From Aurifilum marmelostoma (Eukaryota; Ascomycota; Sordariomycetes; Diaporthales; Cryphonectriaceae), in NCBI GenBank assembly GCA_027559495.1, contig JAMXSV010000012.1, positions 186,001 through 250,000 on the forward strand: a stretch of 64,000 nt of DNA, given 5' to 3'. Of this stretch, positions 11,459-22,100 are shown in pieces. The notes under the pieces are model-generated. The model was not told where the DNA came from. It was given only the letters and a program-made list of their open reading frames with translations, and made no database searches. Both the position numbers and the translations under genes were made by a program. Within the stretch, counting starts at the first letter, position 1, and each line of letters opens with the position of its first letter.

Positions 11459-13328
11459 ATGCTTCCTGTCATTGTCTTTACGCTGGGGGCTTTTTTGGCG
11501 CCTTGGGCAGCCGCTCAGGGTAATAATGGATCCTCGTCGTCGAACCCCTTGGCTATCTATCCCACATGTGCTGTATGTTATACCTGCATCTGGCCGACGA
11601 GAGAGAACATGAGCGTCCTGTGATGCTGACAGCTAATTACTTATCCCCCCGCCGTCTCCAACAGCAAACCTGCCTCGAGGGAGCCTTTACCAACACCACA
11701 TTCTGCCCGGATCCAACCAACTCGACATGCACGTGTACGGACCCTGGGTTTAATGCCTTTGTGAAAACATGTGTAGTAGGATCGTGCACTATAAGAGACT
11801 CTCTAGGTAACTCATTATGGCACCCCAAAAGCGAAGCATCCCATCCCATAATACCCCTAAGCTGACACCTTTTGTGCGCTCCCATCCCAGTCACCCAAAA
11901 TATCACAGTCCAGATATGCCACCTCCCGACGACGAACAGGTCTCCAACCCTCGTCCGAGAAACGGCGGCACTGCTGGCCACGACCTGCCTGCTCGTCATA
12001 GCGCGCGTGCTCTTCAAGATCTTTGCCGAGGGCCAGACCTTCTGGTGGGACGACTTCCTGCTGGTGTTCCTGCTGATCTTCGGGGGCGCCCCGAACATGG
12101 CCATCACCATCGCGGTGCTGGCGCCCAACGGCATCGGGCGGGACTTCTGGACGCTGTCGTTTGACCAGATCACCACCATCTTCAAGTTCAACTACGTCGA
12201 GTCGGCGCTGTACTTCCCGCAGGTGGCGGCGCTCAAGTGCGTGTTCCTGTGCTTCTTCCTGCGCATCTTCAGCACAAAGACCACGCGCCGCGTCATCCAC
12301 GGCACCATCGCCCTCACGCTCGTCTGGGGCGCCGCGTCGACGCTCGTGGCCATCTTCGAGTGCTGGCCCATCCCGTACTACTGGGTCTGGGACGGCTCCC
12401 CGGGCGGCCGGTGCATGGACAAGAACAACGTCCAGCTGGCCAACGCCGTCATCAGCATCGCGCTCGACGTGTGGATCCTGGCGATCCCGCTGTGGAGCAT
12501 CCGCAGGCTGAACATGCCGCTGCCCAAGAAGATTGCCATTGCCATCATGTTCATCATGGGAGGATTGTAAGGGGGCCCCCCAGTCTCACCCTAGCGTCTT
12601 CCTCTGATTACCCTCCCTACAGCTCTATATTGTTCTGTAAGTAATTTCTAACCAGATCTCTGTGCGGCAGCGTGACCATCGTGAGCTGCATCCGGCTCAA
12701 GTTCCTCCGCGACGTCGTCACCTCGAGCAACCCCACCCAGACGCTCTTCGACATTGTGCGCTGGTCCACGATCGAGGGCAACACCAGCATCTACTGCGCC
12801 TGCATGCCCATGATGCGCCAGGTGCTGGTGCGCATGTTCCCCCGCCAGCTCGGCACCCAGCACCACCACCCCAGCCGCACGCGGAGGACCTACCACCGCA
12901 TCTTCAGCACCAGGAAGAGCGGCGCGCGCTCCGCAGCCGGCGAGCCCGGCAGCATGCCCCGCACCGCCGGACCGGACGGCTCAAAAAAGGGGCTCTACTC
13001 GGGCGGGCTCTCGTCCTCCGGCGGCTCGACGGGCGGCAGGCGCGGGTTCTGGACGATGGCCATGGCTTCTGCCCAGCGCGACCACGACGACGACGACGGG
13101 CGGTCCATCAACCACGACCGGAACAGCAGCTCGTCCGAGGCCGCGCTCGGGGTGGCCGACGGCGGGAACATCATGTACACGACTACGTACGAGGTCGACT
13201 ACGAAAGTGCGCCGCCCGAGACGCGGGCAAGTGATATCATGATGGATGACCTGCAGGCGAGGGCGGCGCTGGCGGGCCACAAGCCTCCGAGCAAGTCATA
13301 TCAGGCTACTGTGCGGTATGGGAAGTGA
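11459..13328 (+). CDS. CFEM-domain Pth11-like integral membrane receptor
   Basis: Putative G-protein-coupled receptor of the fungal CFEM/rhodopsin (Pth11-like) class, which sense surfaces or hosts at the plasma membrane. Four exons: 11459-11572, 11665-11806, 11891-12566 and 12671-13328, giving about 529 residues with consistent phases. It starts with a signal peptide (MLPVIVFTLGAFLAPWAAAQ). The extracellular CFEM module follows, with cysteines in the CFEM spacing (PTCAQTC, TTFCPDP, STCTCTD, KTCVVGSC and a last Cys in VQIC after the second intron). About seven hydrophobic helices follow. The conserved rhodopsin-like segment includes WWDDFLLVFLLIF, YFPQVAALKCVFLCFFLRIF and the IDVWILAIP-type helix, ending in GGFVTIVSCIRL across intron 3. 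The cytoplasmic tail, about 150 residues, is hydrophilic and Ser/Arg/Asp-rich. Ligand and pathway cannot be told from sequence. Confidence 0.9.
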
Positions 13329-14365
13329 AGATAGAGGCACGGGGATGTGCACAGGAAGGGGAGAGGGAGGAGAGAAAGGGGGGGGGGGGGGGTAAGAAAG
13401 GGCCGCGGGAAAAGCACAAGTGTAGGAGGGACTAGACAACATCCTCCTCTCCTGTCTTATGTGGGTTAAAAACAAAAAGAAAAAGAAAAGAAAGGAAAAG
13501 AAAAAAAGGGCAGGCATCACACCCAACTGCAGCAGACCTTGGCTGAGCCGCCGTCATGCTTCCCACCACATCAGCACTAATCACACATGCACACGCCCAG
13601 ACATCCCATGTAGCATCGATGCCTTGCAAGTTCACGGCCAAGCAGCGCCGCCGATGTGGCTAAAATACGAAAAAAAAAAAAAAAAGGGGAGCGGAGAGGC
13701 ATCCTCACAAGGGAAACTGTTCCTAGTAGGTCTGACCTGGGAGCTAACGGCCCTTTGGCGGGAGGGGGGGGGGGGGAGGGAGCGGAGGAGGGGTGGCGAG
13801 GCGGCACAGGTGTCACATACAGTAAGTGAAGAAAGCTATACCACCATACTGTAGAGGTTCCTCTTTGGTAGATTAATTAGCATGCTGTCAGCTTGTTACA
13901 TCCGAAAGTCCCGAGCCATGCATTCTTTTCTTTTCTCTTTTTTCTCTACTTTGACCTGGTCCTTTTGCTTAGCACTTGAATCCTTTGAATTTCTTGCATC
14001 TCTTAGCGTTCGTCTGTCGTGGCATTAATATTACCTCTTTTCGTAAGGCGGGTCAGCCTTGGGGGCGGAAACATCAAGCCAGCCGGCCGGCCGCTGTGGT
14101 TTGCAGAGACAGTCCCATCGTCATTGCCAAGCAGATGATCACGTCTCCAGTGTTGTTGCTACAGGGTGTTATCATTCTAACCCTAGGCTATGCTGCACAA
14201 GAGGCGGGGTGTTGAGTATCACTCATTGATTATATTGGGGAGCAAGGATCCCATCCCAACAGGGCAGCGAAACGTTGCGCAATCTCAGATTCTTAATCCC
14301 ATATCTATAGAGGCTTACGAAGACCCCCCGTGCTGCTCTTCCTAAGCATTCATCAAGCACTCGTG
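13329..14365. other. Spacer between convergent receptor and EthD genes
   Basis: No gene was seen. This is the shared 3' region of two convergent genes. It holds G runs (13379-13392, 13767-13776) and A-rich tracts (13470-13508, about 13670-13685), which fit 3' UTR and poly(A) signals. Confidence 0.5.
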
Positions 14366-14876
14366 CTATTCAACCTGGTTGTTCTCAAAGTGCACAATCT
14401 CATGGCCCACCACGAAATGGCCGATGGATATGTTGCTCTTGGTACACGCCTCCTTCTCCAGCTCTGCCCACTCTGGGTCCGCCGTCAGCGCCTGCATGTC
14501 GTCCAGCTTGTGGAGCCAGTATGTCGTGACCATGTCATAGTCCGGAATCGTCCAGTCCGGCCTGCCCATGTTGTTCTTGAGGGCATGGCGCAGGGGGCTC
14601 CCTGAACTGCACTGGCTGTACCGTCTGGCAGGTTGGGAATTTTTTTTCACACAAAACGTTAGTGTGCAAGATGTTTCTTTGGAGGGGGGACAGCCAACAA
14701 GGACTGTAGCTACAGAACCATACCTGTGTCCACTTCACAATGCCATGTCTCTTGATGAGGGGAGCTGCTTTTACCGGGTACACCTTGGTGGCCCAGTTGA
14801 AAAAGTCCTCCTCGGAGATGTCATCCTTCTTGTAGATGCACACGTCAAATTTGATCAGAGAAGATGTGTCGGCCAT
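14366..14876 (-). CDS. EthD-domain protein (dimeric alpha/beta-barrel fold)
   Basis: Small stand-alone EthD-fold protein of about 132 residues. Exon 1 is 14876-14724 and exon 2 is 14611-14366, with donor CAG|GTATGG; the acceptor giving the right phase is the CAG ending at 14612. The N-terminal half (IKFDVCIYKKDDISEEDFFN) matches the first strand and helix of the fold. SPLRHALKNNMGRPDWTIPDYDMVTTYWLHKLDDMQAL then TADPEWAELEKEA and the final GHEIVHFENN match the second half. In fungal biosynthetic loci this family includes dehydratase- or decarboxylase-like enzymes acting on aromatic polyketides; others are of unknown role. It sits about 1.3 kb from the MFS gene on the same strand, so it may belong to the metabolite locus. 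Substrate unknown. Acceptor choice is my weakest call. Confidence 0.8.
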
Positions 14877-16161
14877 GGCTGGAAGACGGAGAGGATATAT
14901 CAGAGGGACTGTGGGCAAAACGTATGATGCTCGGTGCGTTGCTGCTGTTGTTGACAGACTGACGGATTCCAAATCTTGGTGGGGGTGGTTCGGATCAGTT
15001 GGGAGCCAACACGCCTTTTTATGTTTGCGACAAAGGCGTGGCTTCAAAAGTATCACGACATATACAGCAGAGGTATCTTGTACGTTCTTTCTAAACAGCA
15101 GCACCGCCCCCCCCCCCCCCCCCACATTGGCAACCAGGCAGCGTAGCATTGTCTCAGCTTACGGTGCTGAGCTAGCCACAAGGTTTCAAAATGGGCGGGA
15201 GGAAGTACTGACAGATGGTTGGCGAGTTGGCGATGCTAGTCGACTTATTGGTCCCGTTTTTCTCCAGAGATGATCGACACACGCACCCGCTAATCACAAT
15301 AAGTAGTACGCATATCTGCTAGGCAGACACGATAGGGTGCGCATATCATATTACTCTCCAGTGCTGGTGGTCTCAGTCAGCCATCGTGCACCAGCTAATT
15401 AGCAGGCCGCCAGCCTTCGCCGTTCCTCCCGATCCAGACATCTTGACGAGACAAGTCCAGTGCAATATCCGAAAAGGAGCGAGCAGGGAACCCTGCTGGA
15501 TGGAGGGCCCGGTGCCACACAGATGAAGGATCACAACTGACATATTTGATAGCGTATGTTGATATCTGACAGGAGGAGAGGAAAATTCCATTGACCACCA
15601 ATCACTGCGGGATCCAAATGGCGCCACCCGCGATTCCCGGCTTGCTTTTTGCCCTTTTCAGCAATTACTACTGCTTGTTCGTGCGGGACCTAAGTATTGC
15701 TGCGGCGCTTCATACCCGAACTGCCGTCACCGAAGTCCCAAAACTGCCGTGGTGTTGTTGCCTTTAGGCCCTCGGGCTGCATTTGCTCTCACATCATGCC
15801 GTTCCTTGGGCCCCCATGTTGCTCTCTTGGGAGGCGATCCTTCTGCAACGCAGTACTCTTGGCAGAACCTGAGATCTCGGGCTGTACATACACATATGGA
15901 AGTGGGCAAATCGTATCTGTAGGGACTGGTTGATGCCTGGGGTGCTCGAGGCGGGTGGAGGTCCCAATACGAGCGGTCGAATCTCTGGGCAAGAAAAAAT
16001 GGAGAAGGGATACGACATCATGTAATTATGGGATGGCATAGAGGTAATTAATCAATCTCAAAAGAATATTTCGACAATAATCTAAACAGCGTACGGACGT
16101 GCTGCGAGAATTATGGTCCACGGGTATTACAAGTTACATGTAATTACAACAGAATTATATC
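14877..16161. other. Spacer upstream of the EthD gene and downstream of the MFS gene
   Basis: No gene was seen. A run of 17 C residues lies at 15107-15123. The AT-rich block 16000-16160 immediately follows the MFS stop codon and probably holds its 3' UTR. Short frames here have no family signature. Confidence 0.45.
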
Positions 16162-18091
16162 CTACATCTCTCCACCACCTGTTACTGCCTGTGCCCCCCC
16201 CTTCTCCTCATTGCTCTCTGTGAGCTGATGGTCCATCTTATCACTAGCCAGTCCAAAGTCCGTATGAAGCTCCTCCCGCAACTGGACATGCTTCACAAGC
16301 AGAGCCACGATGAATCCCAAAAGGCCAAACCCGATCCCGACCTGCCAGCAAAGCCGCAGGCTGTCAATGTAGACACTCTCTATCTCGGCGAGCAGTTCGT
16401 TCTCGGGCACGGTAGAGTTCTCAGGGACAAACGAGGACAGACCCCAGGCTGCTCGAGCGTACGCACCGCCGTCCTTCAGAGCGTCACGCACGGATGGGTC
16501 GCCGATGCGGTACAGGAGACTGTTGACATGTGAATTAAAAATGGCAGATGGGATCGCCACGCCCCAGACGCCGCCGAGGCTGCGTAGGAACCCCCACGTC
16601 GCTGTTGCGATGGCGACGTCGGCCTCGGGAAGCGGTGCCTGCACTGCGGGCAGAGTAGACTGGAGCAGGAGCCCGGCCCCGGCTGACGCGATGATCTGGA
16701 AGCCGACCCACATACCTTTGGACGAGTTGACCTCTAGCAGAGAAAACAGGCCCATGGAGATGGTCATGAAGGAGATGCCCACGATCTGGAAGGGGCCAAA
16801 GCGGCCCAGCGCCGAGATACCCTGTCCGGCAAAGATGGAAAAGGGGATCATGACGACGGCATAAGGCAGGATGTCGACGCCCGAGGTTGTCGGAGAGGCG
16901 TGCTTGACCGCCTGGAAGTAGACGGGCAGCCAGTAGGAGATCCAGTAGGTGAGGATGGACGCGATAAAGGTCAGTCCGAACGCGGCCAGCGAGGTGCGGT
17001 GCGCAAAGAGGCGCAGGGGCATCGTGGGCTGCGCGACGAGGTCTGTCGACTCGACGGCCAGGAACCCGACGAGCCCGAGCAGGCCCAGGACGAGCGGCAC
17101 GACGGTCTGCGCCGACGACCAGGCGTACTCTGTGCCGCCCCAGCTCAGGGCCAAGAGCACCGCGGTGACCGAGGCAGCGAACAGGGCGTTCCCGGCCCAG
17201 TCCACGCGCCACAGCATGTTGCGCAGCGAGTCCTTCTTGTACTGCACGCGCAGGAACACGGCGAGCGCCACAAAGCACACGGCGGACACGGGGAGGTTCA
17301 GGTAGAAGATCCACCGCCAGCTGGCATGCTCGGCCAGGCCGCCCCCGATCAGGGGGCCCAGACACATGGCGATGCCGAACACGCCCATGGCGATGCCCAG
17401 GTACTTGGGCCGGTCGCGCTGGGGACACAGGTCGCAGATTATGATCTCGAGCATGACGAGGATGCCGCCGCCGCCGGAGCCCATGATGGCTCTCCCCGCC
17501 ACGAGCATCTCCAGGCTGTGGGCTGCACCGGAGATGGCAGAGCCGACGGCGAACAGAGCCACGGCGAGAAGGGTCATGGTGCGACGGCCAAAGACGTTGG
17601 ATGCTTGACCGTATAGGGGCTGCGGAGGAGAAGAACAGAACAATAATCACATCAGTCACCCTAGTCCAGTCTTCAACCTGGGAAGATATAATCCCATAAT
17701 TACACGTGAGGGCGTAATACTTACCTGAAATGCCGTCATGGTGAGGAAATAGGCGTTGGAGATCCAGATGTATATGGTCTCGCTGGCACCACCAACATCA
17801 AGTTCTTTGACCATGGTCGGCATGGCGGTGGCAATACATCCAATCTCAAGTCCGGCCAGAATGGACGTCAAGGAAAGTGCCGTGAGGATGCTCTGCGTGT
17901 GATGATTTTCCTTCAGTCAGAGTAACTGAACGAACAACAGACAGGTCATGGAGAGTGTGCTGTAAGTAAACACAAGATCAGGTCCTGCTTACCCAGAATC
18001 TCCAGCCATACTTGCCTTCAGGCTGGCTGGTGTCAGGAGTACCGTGAATAGCGGCGACGTCGGATTCCATCTCCACAGCGTGATTGCTCAT
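16162..18091 (-). CDS. MFS exporter, DHA2-type (14 membrane segments)
   Basis: Major facilitator drug:proton antiporter of the 14-TMS DHA2 type, expected in the plasma membrane as an exporter. Exons: 18091-17993, 17892-17725 and 17619-16162, all phase 0, giving 574 residues. A short hydrophilic N-terminus precedes helix 1 (SILTALSLTSILAGLEIGC). The loop 2-3 signature reads PLYGQASNVFGRRT, with Asn in place of the usual Asp. The motif-C region is GPLIGGGLAEHASWRWIFYL, and the WRWIFYLNLP stretch is typical of this subfamily. About fourteen hydrophobic segments follow, with a charged tail ending EEKGGAQAVTGGGEM. The gene is divergent from the PKS-NRPS with 1,037 bp between start codons, which suggests co-regulation and export of its product. 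An upstream in-frame Met at about 18166 is an alternative start. Cargo is inferred only from position. Confidence 0.93.
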
Positions 18092-19128
18092 CGTGTTATG
18101 ATAATTCCATAGATATGGCAGACGTATTCCACAGGAAGCAGCTTGAGGACGAAGAATTGAAGACAATCAGTGAGCTGTGATGGAAAACAAGTCGATGTCT
18201 GGAACCAGGACAAGTTTTTGTTTGTTCAATATTCCAACAACCGGGCAGAGAAGATAGGCAGCGCGGCCAAAGGGAGGAAGAGGTAAGACGGCAAGACGCC
18301 AGCCCAAGAACTGAGACAACGGTTCGACAAAGAACGAGACCATATCACGTCTTCTGCTGTTAAGGCATAGACCAGAAAGGTACCTGCCAAGTACGGGAGG
18401 GCGGCTGGGGGGGGGGGGACGGCCGACGCCCCCGGGGGTGCGAGTAAAAAGAAACGGTGAGCCGGAGCTGCAAGCTGGGGTTCACAGCCTCCCAATGGGT
18501 GCCTTGAGATCCATGTAAACCGTTGTCGGAAGATTACTATGATTAAAGAAGAAGAAGAAAGAGGGGGAAAAAAAAATAAAAAAAGAAGGAGGGGATGATT
18601 CCTTGTCAACGGGTCAAATACCGGATGAGGAAACATCAATCATCATGGGGGCCAAAACCGTATATAGTGTGGTCCTGTATCGCTTTCTATCTACATTGTG
18701 AATGGTCCTGAGACGCCCTCAACAGTTCTGTTAGGGACTGGAGACCATGCAATGACCTGCTTACCGCCTTGGAGAGGTGTCATGTGCGTGCGTCAGACAC
18801 TGGGAGGAAGGATACTGACTGGGTCCGACGGACTGCGTCCATTGCCTTAGCCGGGCTGTCAGGGTTGTCTGTTCATGCAGTAATTAGTATGGAACTAGTT
18901 GTGCGAGGTGCCGTCTGGGCTTGCGATGTGCCTGGGACTGGGTGGAAACAATATTAGTTAAGATCTTGTATGATGACGCTCTTGATATAATTAATGGAGA
19001 GGTAGTAAGACATTTGCTCGCGGCAAGTGTTTCGGCGTTCTGCAGCATCTCCACGGCTCTATAGAGCGCTTCATTACCCTAATTATCATCAGCATCATCT
19101 TGTCCTTTTCCCTCTGTCTTGGTAATCG
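18092..19128. promoter_or_regulatory. Divergent promoter shared by MFS exporter and PKS-NRPS
   Basis: This 1,037-bp spacer separates two start codons that face away from each other. On the synthase side there is a 10-bp palindrome CTCTATAGAG at 19057-19066, about 65 bp before the ATG, which could act as a TATA element, and a TATATAG at about 18660. A CCGACGG everted repeat at 18825-18831 resembles binding sites of Zn2Cys6 regulators. A 9-10 base G run lies near 18409-18418. The assignment as a shared promoter follows from layout; individual sites are only suggestive. Confidence 0.5.
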
Positions 19129-22100
19129 ATGGAGCATGCTCATAGTATTCCGCCGCAGATGATGGCGGGGCCTGAGCCCATTGCGGTCATTGGGAGCGCC
19201 TGTCGTTTTGCTGGAGGAGCCACGTCGCCGTCCAAGTTATGGGACCTTCTCAAGAACCCTCGTGATGTTCAGAGCCGGATCCCTCTGTCTCGGTTTAATC
19301 CAGAGGGATTCTATCAAGGAGTGAGAGATCCCAAAATGTCGTCATGTATTCATGGAATATCTTGCGAGAGAAGAGTCTCGACTAACGTTGATGGGCTTTT
19401 CCACCTCCACAGAACACAGTCGTTGACAGAGCCTACCTCCTTGCCCAAGACTGTAGTGTCTTTGATCATGCCTTCTTCCGAATCCGGGCCAAAGAGGCCG
19501 AAGCAATGGACCCCCAGCAACGCATGCTGCTTGAAGTGGTGTATGAAGGCCTGGAGTCGGCTGGCTACACCATGAAACAACTCGAAGGGTCCTCGACAGC
19601 AGTCTACGTGGGCCAGATTAATACGGATTACTACGATATCATGTCCCGCGACCTGGACAACACACCTGAGCACATGGCAACCAGCACGGCCCGGAGTATC
19701 ACCTCCAACCGCGTATCATATGTCTTTGACTGGACTGGCCCCTCTGTCACCATCGACACAGCTTGTTCCTCCAGCATGGTCGCCGTGCAACAAGCAGTGC
19801 AGACGTTGCGGAGCGGAACCTCGTCCCTGGCCGTAGCTGCTGGCGTCAACCTGCTCCTGGGTCCTGAGCAGTTTGTATTTGAATCAAAGGTCTGTGGGAC
19901 ACACCTTCGTTTTTGCAGTTCTAGCTGACACTCTGCCCGAATGGGGCCACCTGTAGCTCCATATGCTGTCGCCTAGGGGCCGCTGCAGCATGTGGGATGC
20001 CAGTGCTGACGGCTATGCCCGTGGAGAGGGCACAGCTGCTGTGATGCTCAAGACACTGTCTCGTGCTGTGGCGGACGGCGACGACATCGAGTGCGTTATC
20101 CGCGAGATACAAGTCAACCAGGACGGACGCACCATGGGCGTCACCATGCCCAGCGCCACGTCACAGGCAGCATTGATCCGGTCAACCTATGAGGCCTGCG
20201 GACTGGACCCGTCCTCTCGGGATGATCGGTGCCAGTACTTTGAGGCCCACGGGACGGGAACCCCAGCAGGTGACCCCGTCGAGGCCCGCGCTGTGCAGTC
20301 TGTCTTCTTCCCCGAAAAGAAGGAGAGTACTTGTCAAGACCGGGGATCGCTGGTGGTCGGATCGATCAAGACTCTCGTTGGTCATACAGAAGGTACAGCT
20401 GGGCTGGCTGGCCTGCTCAAGGCGTCGCTTGCCGTCCAGCACGGCGTGATACCTGCCAACCTCCATTTCAACCGCCTGAGTTCCGCTGTGGAACCATACT
20501 GTCAGCATCTTGTGATCCCAACGTCGTCTCTTGCGTGGCCGGAGCGTCCTGAACACACTCCTCGGCGGGTGAGTGTCAACAGCTTCGGTTTTGGCGGGAC
20601 CAACAGCCACGCAATCATCGAGAGCTGGCACGGCGGCCTCGCTCAGAATGGCCATGTCAGTCTCGAGAACGAAGCCTCTGCTACGATTCCGTATGGTCCT
20701 GCTGTGGTCTCGGCCAACTCGGCCAGCTCCCTGCTCGCTGCTGTCTCGTCCTTACTGGAGCTGGTGAGACAGAGCGACGAGTCACAGCTTGCTGATATGG
20801 TCTGGACGCTTCAGACAAGACGTGCCGAGCACCGCTTCAAGGCCAGCTTTGCATCACTGAACAGAGACATGCTGGTACAGCGGCTTGAGGACTGGCTTGG
20901 ACTCCACACAACCAGCTCGGCCATCCAACCGGTCCCGATTATGGTGCAAGACTCACCTGGGCTTGTAAACAAACCGCCGATATTGGCGATATTTACCGGT
21001 CAGGGCGCGCAGTGGCCGAATATGGGAGCGGAGCTGCTCAAGACATCGCAAGTCTTCCTCAGCACGTTTGGATCCCTCGACAGAGCTCTTGCTACACTGC
21101 CTGACTCTCCATTGTGGTCACTGCAGGCAGAACTTGAGGCCTCAGCGGACACAACACGCATCCACCAGGCTGCTATCGCCCAGCCATTATGTACAGCGAT
21201 CCAGATTGCGCTGGTGGACCTGCTCGCTGCAGCGGGAGTCAAGATAGGCAAGGTTGTAGGACATTCTTCAGGCGAGATCGCCGCGGCCTATGCAGCTGGC
21301 TACCTGACATCTTCAGACGCCATCCGCATATCATATTATCGCGGGCTATGTGTGAGCCGTGCGGCCTCGGAGCAGAGACCAGGTGGGATGCTCGCCGCAG
21401 AATTATCCCTGAATGACGCCAAAGCCTTCTGTGAGGAGCCACAATTCCGTGGTAGGCTGACTGTTGCCGCGAGCAACTCGCCCACCACGGTGACACTTTC
21501 TGGCGACGCCGACGCAGTAGAGGACGCTGTCAAACTACTCGCTGGCCAAAGAGACATCTTTGCCCGTCGCCTCAAGGTCGACACAGCCTATCACTCAGCC
21601 CACATGCAGGCTTGCGCTTCAGATTATCGCGAGTGTCTGAAGCGGTGCAGCATCGGCTTGAACAAGTCTGCTTCCGGAGGCACCTGCACCTGGTACTCCA
21701 GCGTAACTCCTGGTCGAGATGTTGACCCAGATACCCTGAGGAGTACGTATTGGGTCGAGAATCTGGTCAGGCCTGTCTTGTTGTCCCAGGCACTTGAAGC
21801 TGCGTTCGCGGCAGACTTCAGACCTCCGAAGAAAGAGACCGTGGTCGGCATAGAAGTCGGTCCGCACCCTGCTCTGAAGAAGCCCGTCACGGACACACTA
21901 GGGCCTCTGGGTATAGATATCAGGTACTTTGGCACTCTGAGACGAGGTGCCGACGACATGAAAGTCTTCACCGAGACCCTCGGCTCACTATGGGAGCAGT
22001 TTCTGCCAGCAACCTCAGTTGTGGACTGGAATGGCTTCAGAAGAGGTTGCATTGGAAGCAGTCCTCAGGACCCAAAGCAACCAAACACAAGCCCCAGACT

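Noticed and set aside
16900..17616. 238-codon plus-strand frame opposite the MFS gene
   Set aside because: Shadow frame of the GC-rich MFS exon; Gln/Glu/Gly/Asp/His bias.
18226..18639. 137-codon minus-strand frame upstream of the MFS gene
   Set aside because: Lies in the divergent promoter; hydrophobic Phe/Ser/Leu text arises from GA-rich and A-rich tracts.
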